DNA of 64,000 nt from Druceiella hillmani (GCA_039881145.1 JAYKKI010000009.1:6358501-6422500), one strand, 5' to 3'. Positions 12,501 through 26,114 are shown, counted from the stretch's first letter. Program-made: numbers and translations. The notes: generated by a model from the sequence alone, not told the origin.

Positions 12501-15000
12501 AGAAAATTATAAACAAATTAAAAAATAAACGCGAAATAACACTAAGCAAATTTTAATTATCTAATTTAATTAATTTTGTTTTTGTACGTTTACGAAATAA
12601 AACAACAGTTGACACAAGTAGATATAATATTAAAATGAATTTACAGATAAGAATAAAGATATTATGCATAATATATTGTCCTACAAAACTTTGGTATATA
12701 TTATTTTATTAATCGTAAATAAACATAAAAGACAAATATTAATAATTTTACATTTAGTCGAAGTTTACCTCGATGTATAATATTTATATAGTATCGTTAT
12801 AATATCGCATATGTTTTGGTAAAATATTGTTATTAGGCTTATTCATAGAAATAAATTTAACTTGAAATAAAAAGGTTCCAAATTCTGTCGTAATTTCATT
12901 ATAACGTCTTCAAGAGCCTTGTCACCAACTACACGCAAAAACGATACATGATCAATAGATGTTAAACAAAAATAAAATAAATTATATAAGTTTCACTGCA
13001 TATAATTTCTTACGAAAAGCGTCAGCGTATTTATTTTGTTTTCAATGTGGCAATAAAATGCTATTATTCTTTTCATTCTTTGGTTAACGAAGTATATTAT
13101 CGGGCTCAGAAATAATTAAGAGTTGCGATTTTTTTTGGAAAACAACCGACTATAAAAAAGGAAAAGTGATCAAATCGACTGTATTTTTATGCATAATAAC
13201 ATACAAGTCCAGCATGTGTGAAACGCTTGGAACGATTTTTATTTATTCAGAATGATATCCCATATAAAAATGTTGAAATATTATATGAATTTTATTCAAG
13301 ATCCCCATATAAATTTTATTCAAGATCCGATATCCAGCAAGGATAACGCCATATAAATTTGAACAAAAACTGAAGATAATACACTTCGTAAGACAATGAA
13401 ACTCCTCAGATGACAGTAGATTGACCACGATGGAAGATATTGGTTTATTGTTTGCGCTTTTGTTGGCAAAGCAATCAAAATATCAAGTAAGCCAGTGTTT
13501 TATGTTGGTATGCCCATACTCATGCCTGTTGATCTCCTTAACGAGCTATTGCATGTCATTCACGATAGACAAACACTTGTGAATTAATCATATTTGGCGA
13601 ATATTATTTTCTAAACTTTAATTTCTTAGAATCCTATTGTTACAAATCAACAGCATCCTGTTGATTCATCTGTGAAGGTTTTTAGTGAATTCTTTATTTT
13701 CCTGATTATTTTATTATAAAATGTTGCATTTAGTAAGCCTGCATAAATGTTATTATAATCCTTTAAACAATAAATAAAAATAATAAAATAAATTAAACTC
13801 TAGGAAGGAAAAACTTGAAAGTATTAAAAATACTAATAATTATTAAATGTCATTAGGTAGTGCAATTACAGTCGACACATCTTTTATTAATACTTATTTC
13901 TAGAATCGGTCCCAAGGCCAAATGAAAATGAAAAGAATAATAAGCGACCCAAAGGGATGTTACTTTAGATTTTATTACGTGTAATATATCCGTTTATTTT
14001 GATAAATTTAAAAAATTTAAAATTTTAAACAGATAGTTTTAGAGCAAATTTATTTCATTTACTTTCTTCATAAGAAGTACCCAACAATTTTGAAGTTAAA
14101 GCAAAAGAAGAAGAATATGTATGCAGATATCTATAAAAACTACAAAGTGTAAAATATTATATGAATAGTTGCAACGTTTTAGATGCTAGGAAATGTAATG
14201 TACATCCAGACATCCACGCAAACATTTTCTTGTATGTATTTTTTTACAAAATTACTTATGGCTTTAAAATTATTTTCGACCAAAATTTAACTCGGGTTTC
14301 CAGCGAATGTAATATTTTTTCCTTCCTTAAGTTACTTGAAAGTATATACATCTCTGTCCAAGAATATGAGGCTCACATATTAGGAATATCCTTGAAGCCG
14401 AAGACGTGTTACAAATTTTAGAAATAGATTTTAAATTAAGAAATGAGAGAACTACGATCAACGTATCGGTTATTTTATGTTGTTGACGTTTCTTTTGTTG
14501 ACTGTCTGTATCTTAATTCATTCTAATTTTGATGCATCAGGTATTCACCATGACCTGTAAAAGCTTTAGATTTAGGATATTCTTTTCGTATCCGCCTTTC
14601 TACTATATCTAGAAAAACGCACCATCGCATATGGTGAATTATCGTGTATAAGAAAATAGCTAGAGATAGAAATTTGTTATAAATTTGAAACAGTAAAATT
14701 TAAAATACAATTATTCACATTGCTCTAGTTATAAAGATAAATTATGTAAGGAGCTAAAGGTGAAAGGAAATTTTAAATGATCTTTGAAATAATAATCATC
14801 ATATATATTAATACGCTAAGGTTAAGATGTTACTATCCCTTTTTAGAAAAAACCTCACAACTAATCCACATAAATTATATATCATTTTATAGATAATTGC
14901 TTGCTCTACCGGCATCCACAACTAAAAAAATTATTATTGCTATTGTTTTTGTAAATTAATTAATTATTAAAATTATATACACAAAACAGCAATGCTGCCA
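9512..15000. other. No gene seen (5.5 kb)
   Basis: AT-rich intergenic or intronic sequence on both strands. Short open frames, for example at 11097-11288, 12008-12199 and 14161-14421, have no recognisable motif, no splice context and low complexity. I could assign no element. Confidence 0.5.
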
Positions 15001-15282
15001 TCTAACGGCTCAACGTCAATATGATTGACGGTCGGTTAAATTTTTGTTTAATTTCAAATCCACTCACGTATAAATAAAGTGGCGCTTTATTGATACTTGC
15101 GCCTCTATATGTCAATTTTAGTAAAATATTTGTTTGATCTGTCATCTGAGCTTCATAATGGAATAAAAACGTAATAAGCAATGTGCAAAATTAAAAATGA
15201 ATTGAATACCTGCAATCAATTTTGATTTAATGAATTGAGTTGAATAATTTATAATGCGAAGACTTCGCACGGGTCACGCTAG
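15001..15282 (+). mobile_element. Small non-autonomous Helitron-like element
   Basis: The 3' end has the Helitron signature: a hairpin (TGCGAAG-A-CTTCGCA, about 15255-15269), then CGGGTCACG and the terminal CTAG at 15279-15282, followed by a T, as expected for insertion between A and T. The layout parallels the terminus of the larger Helitron at 54706. The 5' end is a guess: TC at 15001 is preceded by an A. It has no coding capacity. Confidence 0.5.
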
Positions 15283-18200
15283 TTTAATATTGTTTTAACA
15301 ATATTTTCAAGCAAATTGTTAATTCAGGATACAAAAGTTTATGACACATAATGTATACCGCAAATTTATTTAAAATATTCGGACATTCCAACTTATCATA
15401 CAAAAGAGCTCGTGTGCAAAAGTGGTATTGATAGGAATATTTATCTTCATCGACACTAAATAATAAAAGAGAAATTTCATAAGGATTACTATTTGAATAT
15501 TTGGCGATAATTTTGTAGAAATTCATTATTCACAATTAAATGAAACTACGTGATGTAGTATTATTTCTACTTTCTTTATGTTCTTTACCACGATCTAGGT
15601 TTCGTTGTATTACAACATCTTCAGGTGAGATATTAGCAAAGATACTATATGATTAAATGCAAACAAGCAAATTACTATATATTTAAATGCAAACAAGCAA
15701 AATTAATGTTATCGACTTTCATTATAAAAAAATAATATTCCCTATCAAATTATGAAAACAACATTCACAAATTTTCATTTATCTATAGCGTTGAGCTTTA
15801 AGCAGGGGTAACCGCTTCGTTTCTTTAACTTGTTTGACTTACCTATTCAATTTTATAAGAACATTGATCGACTGAGCATCCTGGGTAACTACTATGGTTG
15901 ATACATACTTTATCTAATACCAACTGCAGCCAATGCGATCGCGAATTTGAAGAATTCGAATATTTGATAATCCTCCACACAAAGATTATATTTTTGAAAA
16001 TTAATACTTAAACAACCCGTAATTTGTTTACCTAAGCTAAATCAACAAAATGTGGAAGTTACGGCAGTGGAACGTGGTTTTAAAATCAAGTAGTCGATGC
16101 AATGACTGGTGCTCTTGATTAATGGTCTTGATTAATGATTAACCATTGGGAATTTAATGATTCGGTATGCCGTATATATAAGAAATTGTAAAGCAATCTG
16201 TACAAAATAAATGTTTTTGTAATTCTTTACTGTTTTTAAGACACTTTCATGTCCAATAAAAAACTTAATGATTTTTCTCTTCCTATCATTTTTCCTTCCT
16301 CATTTTTATTTTTACATTTTTAAAGGTTTTCTCTTATTAATTTACCGCAGGGCAAAATTCTTAAATTTTAGTACATTATTGCTAATACGCCTTCAGATTT
16401 AAAGATATCTCTCTTTTAAATTTTGGTATAAGTTGTTATGAATTATGTACCACAAAACATATGTAGAAAGGGAGAATTTTTATTTATTTGTTTTAAGTTA
16501 TTTGATATTATTTATGAAAAAACCGATTGACGTAATAAACCTAGGCTAATTCCATGCGGAGAGATTGGACTTTTGTCTTATTCGTACCTTAGACGGGAGG
16601 AGGTAAATTTAAATATAAATAGAGTAGTATTGAGTGAATCCATGAACCAGTCTTAACTTCTTGTACTGATTTCAGGAAATAAGCTAAGAGAAATATTTGA
16701 AATTTACGTGGTATTACGGGTAAAATGGTCTAATTTTACCACTGTGTATGTGGAAATTTAACCTAATTGGACTAAATTAAAAGGATTATGGACTAAAATT
16801 AAGAGAATGAACTAAATTTAAGGGGATTTTTTGGATTCATAATATCTCTAGTGATATATGCAAAACAAGTCGTTTGAATTGCGTTTTTACCCACGTATAT
16901 CAAAAAACTGAAAGCTGAAAGCAAAAAAGTTAAAATTGTAAAAAGTAAATATTTGAAAATAGATACTTTATAAATTAAGGATTTTGTTATAATTACAGTT
17001 ATTCTAATAGTTGTAATGATAATAAATAATTTTATTGTCACTATTTCTGTTAGACCGAGGAAACTAAACTGGCCTAAATTCACAAGCAGTGTGCTCGTCA
17101 ATTAAAGATAATCAATTACAAATCATTAATCAAATAATAATATCTGCATAGAAGTTTTGAAAATTTTATGCTATCGGTATGGTAATAAATTCTCAATATT
17201 TTTCCATAATTAACTCGTCACTATACTATGAATTGTTAAAAGCAGCGTTCCGATACACGCCATTTAAAGCAAGCACGCTCTACAATTTCATACCGTGCGG
17301 AAGAAAAACGATGTGTTTTTAATAGAGTTATATAGAAGTATTTTGTTGAAGTAGTTATGTATTAATGTCTTAACAATTAAAGTTCGGAAAATGGTAGACT
17401 TTTCTTTAAGAAATATTCAACACGGGACCATTCTATAAAATATTGAATAATAGCCAGTAGGACTATTTCTAATACAATGCACTTGTAAACTTAAGCAAGA
17501 TATTTTCAGCTGGATCTTCAAAGAACAATGTAGTTATGCAACCCAAAGCTGTGTAAGTAGCCACTTTAAATACCTTATAAATGACTTTTCTATAATGGAA
17601 AGCGTTAATATTACATATCTTTACATAGTATAATATTCAATGGTCAATATTATCCGTATTTACGTCGTAATCTTTCCGTTTACCTAAAAAATTGGCACGA
17701 CGGTACATTACGATACAAATTATTCGGCATTGCAAGGAGTAGTAGCATTATTGGAGTAAAATTTAAAAAAAAAAATAATTTCACCGTGGAAAATTAAGTT
17801 TGTATAATCTCTGCACTAGCCTTTAATAAAAATGAATAGCTTATATAGAATTATCCGGGACTATCTACCACTATAGAATCAACCATTATATGACTGATTT
17901 GCAGATGACGGCGATTCAGGAAATTTGAGCGATTTCTATTGATAAAAGTATGGCGGTATAATGGTTCAAGAATTTAAAAGAAACATAATTTATAAAGCAA
18001 ATATGTCTTAAATGTTCCTGGATATATATTTGACAATCATCAAAATCACGGTGATTGCTCTCACACCACAGAAATCACCACACTCTTAATCAATCGCTAT
18101 GATGTCAGTATTAGTTGCATCAAGTTTGATGAGTGCCATTGAAAATATTTACCGAAAACTGTCATATAACTCATATAAAATATTAATATAATGAACTCAA

Positions 18201-18619
18201 GCATATAATTAAATTTGTTTACTTCTCATCTAATTAACATTTTATTGTTTTTATTTTCAGTTTTTCTTCCATTTGGTTATGTAATGAGGAACCTGAGACA
18301 TGCACTTTTGATTTTACGAATACTTTATTATTTTTATTCATAAATAGATGGCGCAGACTAAGTTAGAATTTGGTTTCATTATGATTTTTATTGAACGTAT
18401 TGTTAAAAAATTGTTATTTGAATTATTTTTAAATATTAACTTCAACCATTTTTACCAATATTCCTTACGATTCGACTACTGTAATTAGTGAGCAAGTGTG
18501 TGTAGCGACCAGAATACTGTGTGTTATTTAAAAAAAATACTTCAGTGGGGGGGCAGAATTGTAAATTTTAGGGATTATATTTTGTGGGACTAAATAATTA
18601 AATGAAATTATAAAAAAAA
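15283..18619. other. No gene seen; one CGAAACC-type repeat scar
   Basis: At about 15580-15640, minus-strand reading gives ACCTGAAGATGTTGTAATAC followed by AACGAAACC, a motif familiar from ends of dispersed retroelements. Next to it a ~29-bp unit with TTAAATGCAAACAAGCAA is duplicated (about 15650-15700). The open frame at 16799-17101 (minus) is hydrophobic and unrecognised. Confidence 0.45.
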
Positions 18620-18960
18620 ATATTTTTATTTCATTTCATAAAAATTTCGTCCGGTGCGAAACTTTAATGTTTTTCAAAAGGAATCCTATAAGATGACTCA
18701 CGTGTCCCTCCGTCCGTCTGTCTGTTATGGTTATTTTTCTCAATACTGATTTTTACAAAGAAACTTATGGCATTTTTCTTAGCAATAAAACATATCAACC
18801 TGCATATCACTTAATAGCTCATACTAAAAGTTTTGTTAAAGGGGAAAATGAAATAGTCTGCATTTTATATTTCACAATAGTGTGTCATTCAAATGATACC
18901 TCAGTATCATTTAAAAGACTGGGTTATGATGGTTATAAAATTATTTTTTCGTAATTTTTT
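18620..18960 (-). repeat. Dispersed insect repeat, antisense copy
   Basis: Read on the minus strand, it has an AT-rich body, then ATAACCATAACAGACAGACG and a GGACGGAGGGACACGTGAGTC tract, then TTATAGGATTCC. The CAGACAGACGGACGG followed by TATAGG-TTCC arrangement is a familiar 3' end of dispersed repeats in insect genomes. Its plus-strand open frame (18727-18954) carries no family motif. Confidence 0.5.
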
Positions 18961-19056
18961 ATAAGTTAAGAGAGTCATTGCCGAAAATATAGTCTACATT
19001 ACAATAAACACAGTCTCACGTCCCCATTTCTGAAAATGTTAACATCAAAATTATGA

Positions 19057-21128
19057 AAAATAAACTAAAACTATCGAAAAATTGTAATCAAAACTCTAAA
19101 TCCACAATTTTTGAGACACTCAAAAAAATTATACAGCTGCAAGATTTATACTAGACAAAATATATTGATCTAGTGAAAAAAAATATTTGTCAATAGATTA
19201 AAACAAATTAACATAAATCCTCGAAACAAGTATAGTGCGAGTTATGCTCTTAATTACTAATCCCTAATCCCGACAAACAAAAATCGAAACTATGTATTAC
19301 AGTTTTCTAGAAATTTACTAAAACTATACGCCTGTAAAAGATACACTAGTCAACGCATCGACTTCTATCTTCACATCTTTGGAAGGATAGTTGGAATTCT
19401 ACTCGTACTAAAAGATTTTTCCAAACTAATCACGGAAAAACATAATTATAACTCAAAACCTTACGTTTTTGTGAAATTTACGAAGTCTACGTCTATAAAA
19501 TATGCAACATTCAAAACATTAATATGGTGAAAAATTATATTTGTGAATAGATTAATACAAAGATTCATCGAGATCATCGCATTCTCATATCGATTTGTAT
19601 ACTAGGCAGAGGCATTAATAAAAGATTTTTCCAAAATAATAGCGGAAAATTAAAATAAAACTCATAATCTTTCAGTTTTTAAGAAATTCATGAAGTCTAT
19701 ACGCTACAGGCGTAGACAAAATGTTGATATAGTGAAAAATGATATTTAAAGATGGAGTAGACAAAATGTTGATATAGTGAAAAATGATATTTATGAAACG
19801 ATTAATACAAAGATTACACACCTCTAATCAATATGTAGACTTGAAAGAAGTGTAGTGTGTGTTCTTCTTGTACTAAACGTTTTTTTCTATACTAATCCCG
19901 GAAAATTAAAACAAAACTAATTATCTTAAAGTTTTGAGAGATTCAATATGTTTACACCCCTGTAAAATATGCATTAGGCAACATTTTATATGATGAAAAA
20001 TAATATTTGTAAATAGATTAATGCAAATATTACATACCCTCAAATCAATTTGTTTCTTCGAAACAAGAATAATGTGAGTTATGTTCTTATTAAAATAATT
20101 TTCTAAACTGGTCCTGGAAAAGTAAATCCAGAATTCCAAATCTCGTAATTTCTGAGGAATTCATAACCCCGTACGCCTGCAAAGATGCGCTAGGCAACAT
20201 ATTGCTAAGTTAAAAAATAATATTTGCCAATAGATTATTAAAATATTGCATAACCGCAAATACATACATGTCTACGAAACAGGTAATATTCGATTTCTAT
20301 TTGTAATAGAAACACTTTTATAAACTAATCCCGGAAATTATAATCAAAACTCTAAATCTTACAGTTTTTTTAGAAATTTACGAAATACATACGCCTGAAA
20401 AAGATTTACTAAGCAATGCTTATATGGTGAAAAATAATACATGTAAATACATTAATAAAATATGATATACCCTCAAACAAAAACTTATCTTTTGAACAAA
20501 CTCATTGTGGGTTCTGCTTTTATTAAATATATTTAGCTACCCTAATACTTGAAAACTGTAATAGAAATTTTAAATCTCATTTTTTAGGAAATTCAAGAAA
20601 TAATGAGTAAAAGTAAGCTAGGCAAACAATTGATATGGTGAAATATAATATTTCTATATAGATTAATACAAAAAAATATTTACCCTCGTATCAATGTATA
20701 TCCTTGTTACAGTCATAGCACGAGTTCTGCTCTTATATAAAATTATGTTTTTAAAGTAATCTCGGAAAGCTAAAAATAAAACTTAATATCTCACAATTTT
20801 TGAGAAACTCACGAAATCCATGCGCCTCTAAAGATGCAATAGGCAATATTCAGATGAAATTAAAAATAATATTTAATAGATTAATACAAATATCACGTAC
20901 CCTCAATTCAGCATTTATCCTCGGAACGGGCATAGTATGCGACCTGCTCTTACTAATCTTATTTCTCTAAGCTAATTCCGGAAAATTCATATCTAAACAC
21001 GATATCTTACAGTTTTTGAGAACTTCGCGGAATTCACACGCCTATTAAAATCCACTAGGGTAACATGTTGATATAAGGAAAATAATATTTGCTTATGAAT
21101 TAATACAAATATTATATATTCTCAAACC
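19057..21128. repeat. Diverged satellite array, ~216-bp monomer
   Basis: About ten head-to-tail monomers. The landmark TAATCCCGGAAA (variably mutated) recurs near 19264, 19427, 19636, 19892, 20108, 20325, 20541, 20757 and 20972; the last five spacings are 215-217 bp. Each monomer carries, in order, a CAAAACTCTAAATCTTACAG-like block, TTTTTGAGAAATTCACGAA, ACGCCTGTAAAAGATGCACT, GTGAAAAATAATATTTGTA, ATAGATTAATACAAATATTA and CATACCCTCAAATCAA. An internal duplication (about 19709-19790) lengthens one monomer, and the 163-bp spacing at the left reflects a shortened one. Monomers are heavily diverged, so the array is old. No coding sequence. Confidence 0.9.
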
Positions 21129-22435
21129 AAAGCGAAAAACCAGCAAAGCATCACGCCATATATACACAACGATGGGTGAATACATGTCCTCTTGCAACAC
21201 AGCCAAGCACAGGTTCCAGAGACTCTAAGGGGCTTTTCATTTTCATAGTTAGCTATGAACGAGTACATTAACAAGGAAATTTTTTTTACTTCTTCTAATT
21301 CCGTAAGAACAATTTTCTTTAATTTTCAGCGTGTCGTTTTATTGTTTGATCAAATACATTTCTTGACGATTATACATATGAATTATAATTTTTTCAAAGG
21401 ATAAATGTAAATCTTCCGTTTTATGATACATGTTAACAAAACTGCTCACTTTCAAAATTGCTAATTAGTTGTCTTAAATTCAGTTCAAATGATGTTCTTT
21501 ATTTCTTCTGGAAAGCCATCTTATAAATTTAATCGCTTCTCCTATTTTAATAAGGTAGTTCTCAATGTTAACTCTTAAAGACAAAAGCTAATTGACACTT
21601 TAAATGAGTTAAACGTTCACGTACAATTTAGTAATCCAACAAAATCCTTACACGATCATAATCATAATTTGTTTTTATAATTTTTCCCTATTATTTCTTG
21701 CAAAGTTACGGTTAATGCATACAGTATAGAGAGAAATAATTTGTAATATATATTTTGTTATCGATTATTTCTGATTATCGATTTTTTCCAGCTCCAACTT
21801 CATAAAAATATTATGAAACCATCATATATATGTACAACACTAGGTAAAATAAATTTACACAAAACTTTTAAACGTCACTTTATTTTTAAAATTTTCTTTG
21901 ATCCCCAGCTGAAGCAAATAAAATAAAAGCCATAGTAATGATTTAAAAATTAAATTTAAAAAAAATGTTGAACTGAAATATTTCAAAGTGGGGTAATTTC
22001 TACAAAATACCAACCAAAAATGATAATAATTCTTAAATAAATTCAAGAGATACTTTCAGCGAATACCAAACGGCATACAGCTTTATGGCGCATATGTCAT
22101 CACGAAGACCTTCGATTTAATTCCTCGATGAGATTTCAATTAAGAGAAAAATTATTTTAGATGATATTATGAATACCGGACTTATATTTTTTAATTATTG
22201 AAAAAAAATTAACAAATTTTCACGCCATTTAACCTGGCTTTTAGTCGTAAATTTTCTTTTAAACCACGAATGGTATTAAGGGCGTAAAAGTTTTTTTTTC
22301 AATAATGCAAAATTAGATACAATTTCCACACTTTAAATTGAATTAAAAGTATTAATCTAACTTCCATGAATCTTTAATACCTCAAAACACTTTTGGTGTT
22401 CCATTATGTTAAATGACATAATTCTGCAAAAATAT
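21129..22435. other. No gene seen
   Basis: AT-rich sequence. The first ~110 bp after the satellite are slightly less AT-rich (CAGCAAAGCATCACGCC and onward) but have no open frame of note. Confidence 0.5.
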
Positions 22436-22620
22436 TTACATTTTCATTAACACACCAATAACGAGCCCTTGTTTCGACGGCACGCCTAATAAACTTGCAT
22501 TAATCAACGATCCTTACATTAAATTATCAATTTAAAATAACCTTCCAGCAACAAGTGTTCAGGTATTAAAAGCATCTAGTTACCACTTATATAAATATTG
22601 ACATGATTAAGTTGAAATTA
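22436..22620. repeat. Paired dispersed repeat, segment S1, copy 1
   Basis: Resembles 26965-27130: both contain GGGC/GAGC-CTTGTTTC, then CGCGCC/CACGCCTAATAAACT, then GCATTAAATTATCAATTTA followed by AATAAC. A second shared block (S2) follows each copy in the same order, so the pair looks like two copies of one element or an old local duplication. Confidence 0.55.
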
Positions 22621-23869
22621 ACTACAGCCGCAAATAAAAAGTATATCTATAGCTCTTATTAGCATCTAATATAAGGGATAATGCACTACAGTAATTTCAC
22701 CGACCAATACTAAATAAATAAATATATCGTAAAATATTAAACAAGTAAATAATACATATATCTTATTTGTAATGGAATCTTTATTTCTTTAGATATTTAC
22801 TGTAGATATTTATTAAGCTATATTCAAATATTTGCCCTTTTTATATCATATATACGATTTTAAAATTTTATATAATTTTCCATTGAGAAATGAGCAAAAT
22901 CGAATACTGCTTAGGTTTCCCTTTAGACCAGGTTGTATGTTTGTCCATGTTCCATAAAAATCGTTTATGGGGTTTGTAAGATATAAAGTGTTAAGTGTGT
23001 TACCAGATAGTAATTGATATTGGCAATTTATGCCGCAATTCCGAATAATAATTTTACATATGGGGATATAAAATGATTGTGTAATAGAAATTACCGCATT
23101 AGTTAGATTATAATTAAAAGAAGGAAATTTATTGGTTGATGTTTTTAATTAATATTATTCTTATTCAATTATTGATATGATATAACTGTAGCTATCATAT
23201 ACATAATATCAGATTAATAAATATTATAATTACTTTTAGTGTTTTTTACTACCCTACTTATAACTGAGGAAATAAAAAGTAATTAAAAAAAAAGTAACAC
23301 ACTTCAAAATTGACGTAACTTAGCTAGGTTCAACCTCAAAAAAATTTGTTAACATGCCTACTTAGTTTAACACATACTTTGATTTGGATGTTGCATATGT
23401 TGTATCGATGTTGCGCATAATACAAAACTTATTATTTCGTCCTTTTTAGTTAATTAAATTATATAAGTACCTACTTACATTCCGATGTGGATTTAATTTT
23501 TTTTTAGTTTTTATTATTTAATATTGCTAAAAGAGCACGCCATAATCATTTATTAGGTCATAAAAATAAGACGTTTGAGGACTAATGTATTAATACTGCT
23601 TACATTATTAAAAATTCTTCACGAGAATTAAATTTCATTGATGTCATTTAAGAGACAACATTACCCCAGAAGCAAAACTGACAAATGAGGTTGAAGGTAT
23701 AATTACGGAAAATTGAAAATTTAGTAGTCGTGTGATTCTAACTCAATGCGCAATTTATAAGGATTTCAAAATATATTTTTAGAATTATTTTGTAGATTTC
23801 TCCAGATTCAAGAGATAATATTAAAAATATTAATCTCTAAAATGCCATCCAGCGTTACTAAATATTAAT

Positions 23870-24020
23870 ACAGAGATTGCGGAAAAAATGTAGCATTGAT
23901 TTTAACTGCACAGTTTTTGAGAATTTCACGGTATTTTTATGTCTAAGAAAGATGTACTAAATAATATATTTAGATAATTAAAATAATATCAATAATTTAA
24001 TAGAACTTATATATCTACCA
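23870..24020 (+). repeat. Solitary satellite monomer
   Basis: A lone, partial unit of the ~216-bp satellite: it contains TTGCGGAAAAAATG, CAGTTTTTGAGAATTTCACG, a TTTTTATGTCTAAGAAAGATG block and ATAATAT, in the same order as array monomers. It lies almost 3 kb from the array, between segments S1 and S2 of the paired repeat. Confidence 0.6.
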
Positions 24021-24289
24021 GGCGCTATTGACTAATGGAAAAGTCACAGATATGAATATGTACAAGAGATTATTCACTTTTGATATTTTTAATCAGATGC
24101 AACTAAATTGCCCTACAGATATCTGTTTTATCAAAAACACAGCAACTCCATCGAGAAAATGTGTGAGGAATAGTCCAAGTTTATGTACATTCTTCTGCGC
24201 AATAATATTTCTTGAAATTTAAAACGAAAAATGTTTTTCAATATTATTTCCAAAATCGTTAAATCGTATTTCCAAAATCGTAAAAAAAA

Positions 24290-24540
24290 TAAAAAAGTGT
24301 GTGGAAATACAAACACCTGAAGTAAACTTTTTTATTTTGGGAGTAACTTTATTAGTCACTAAAATTTTGCAACATTTCGTCGTTAGTTACACGCTTGATT
24401 TCGGCGTATTTTGTCGTTTGTATGATACTGATAATAAAATCGTTTATACAAAGTATCGCGACGAGATTTACTATATAAGTGACTTGTTTAAAATATAAGA
24501 GCAACTTAACAAACTTACGCAGTATATTGATGACTGAATT
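24290..24540. repeat. Paired dispersed repeat, segment S2, copy 1
   Basis: Resembles 27640-27900: both have TTTTATTTTG followed by GTAACTTTATTA, a C/GACTAAA block, TTTCGGCGTATTTTGTC, and further on AACTTAC-CA then ACGCAG. Short open frames here on both strands are unrecognised. Confidence 0.5.
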
Positions 24541-25004
24541 GTTCCATACGAATTGTATCATTTTGGTATGGTTAATTTGTCATTTCTACGACACAATGCA
24601 ATACGCAATGCCGTAGGTAAAATTGTCAATTTATAGATAAATATGTTTATAGAGTGTATAATTTCTTGTTTTGATGATGCTAATTAGCCAACCAATTCAT
24701 GTAACCTGAAGTAAATATTACACTTTTCGTCTTTGGGGTTCTGTTAAAACATTAGTTCATTCAAATTTAAAAAATCACCATTCCTTGTGTTATTGGCGGA
24801 ATTAAAAATTGATGCCCCAGAATTGAATTCTTACAAAGAGTTCCAAGCAGGCTTTAAGAAATAATTTTCATTTATTTTTGAACTTTGAACGCTGAGTAGC
24901 TAACTGCATGTAAAGAAGTTATCTTACACCGAATTTTTCTTTTGAACTTTATGAATAAAATAGCTTTAAAACAGGAATATAATATGAAAATTAAAACAAA
25001 TGTG

Positions 25005-25265
25005 TTTCTCTTTTAGATTCCTCAGTCAAGCTACCCTCATAAGTTCAGTATGTCGGTCCGTCTGTATGCTCATCGATTCAATCGTACTTTCTATAATTGT
25101 TGGTTTATACGTTCAGATAGAGGTCTATTGTTTTCTTAATAAAACACATTTATTTGATGTATACTAAGTAAACAAGAAACCTGTCAAATGATATCCCCTC
25201 GAACTTAAGTTCCTCCGATTAGTTTTGAAAATTTCTTTTGCAAAATACTACAATTCAGAGTAGTT
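25005..25265 (-). repeat. Dispersed insect repeat, second antisense copy
   Basis: Has the same layout as 18620-18960: GTCGGTCCGTCTGT near 25053, CTTAATAAAACACAT, then TGTCAAATGATATCCCCTCG. It is strongly diverged. Assignment to the same family is by eye. Confidence 0.35.
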
Positions 25266-25765
25266 TTTAATGTATGTCACCCTTTTAAGTTTAATAAAAT
25301 TAATAAAACTATGTTTAATGACATTATTTCGAATATGTGGAATTAATATGATTGGTTTGTGGAATATTGGGATAGTATTCTAATTTTATGTATTTTGACA
25401 CCTGGTTAACCGGTTGTATTTAATAACTCATAAAGTTTTTATATAGCATAGACAAGCATAAAAAATGATGTCGCATTTATTTTTAGTAAAAACTAAACAT
25501 AATATCAAAATAATAACAATAAAATAAGTTCACCTTGTTATAATAACAGCAAATAGCAAATGACATCAATAAAAACGAGATAAGTTATTTTTCCAGAATT
25601 AAGATATGCCTGAAAATAAATGATAAATCTCGTCTATGTGTATTTGCGATAAAATGGCTTACTCATTCTCATATTTTCGTTTAACTAATTTGAAATATAA
25701 TTAGAACCTTAAGATTAGTGAGACATTAGATGATGTTGAATGATGTCGGTAAGACAGGGGTCTGA

Positions 25766-25828
25766 CTCATAAATCTTGTGGCAGGTGGAAGGATTTATGA
25801 GACGCCAGCTGGATCGAATGGGCGTCTC
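25766..25828 (+). other. Two adjacent GC-rich hairpins (possible structured RNA)
   Basis: Two stem-loops overlap by three bases. The first pairs CTCATAAATC with GATTTATGAG around a 16-nt loop (25766-25801). The second pairs GAGACGCC with GGCGTCTC around AGCTGGATCGAATG (25799-25828). Both stems are perfect and stand out in AT-rich surroundings. The second loop recalls the GGTTCGAAT arm of tRNAs, but I could not fold a full tRNA cloverleaf. Confidence 0.4.
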
Positions 25829-26114
25829 CATTGCTGCTTTAGCTGTATATCTTCCTAACGATTCACATTGATTTAATACAATGGAAGATCTTAAATGTTA
25901 GTTGACCATAAGTTAGTTTATATGCCATAATGAATTGTTTCTGTTAGTTTCCTTTAGAACACACGTTATCAATTACAACCAACTACAAAGGAAAAAAAGT
26001 TATGAGTTATATGTTTTTACGGAAAATTTGCAGTAAATTGATTTTCTGAGTATACATATAAGTTGCCCAAAACATATCTGTTGGATGGTTGCATATCAGT
26101 GAGCGTTCGTCGAT

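Noticed and set aside
25741..25830. tRNA gene over the double hairpin
   Set aside because: A GATCGAAT-like T-loop and CCA-like end are present, but no acceptor stem or D-arm pairs; only the two hairpins are supported.
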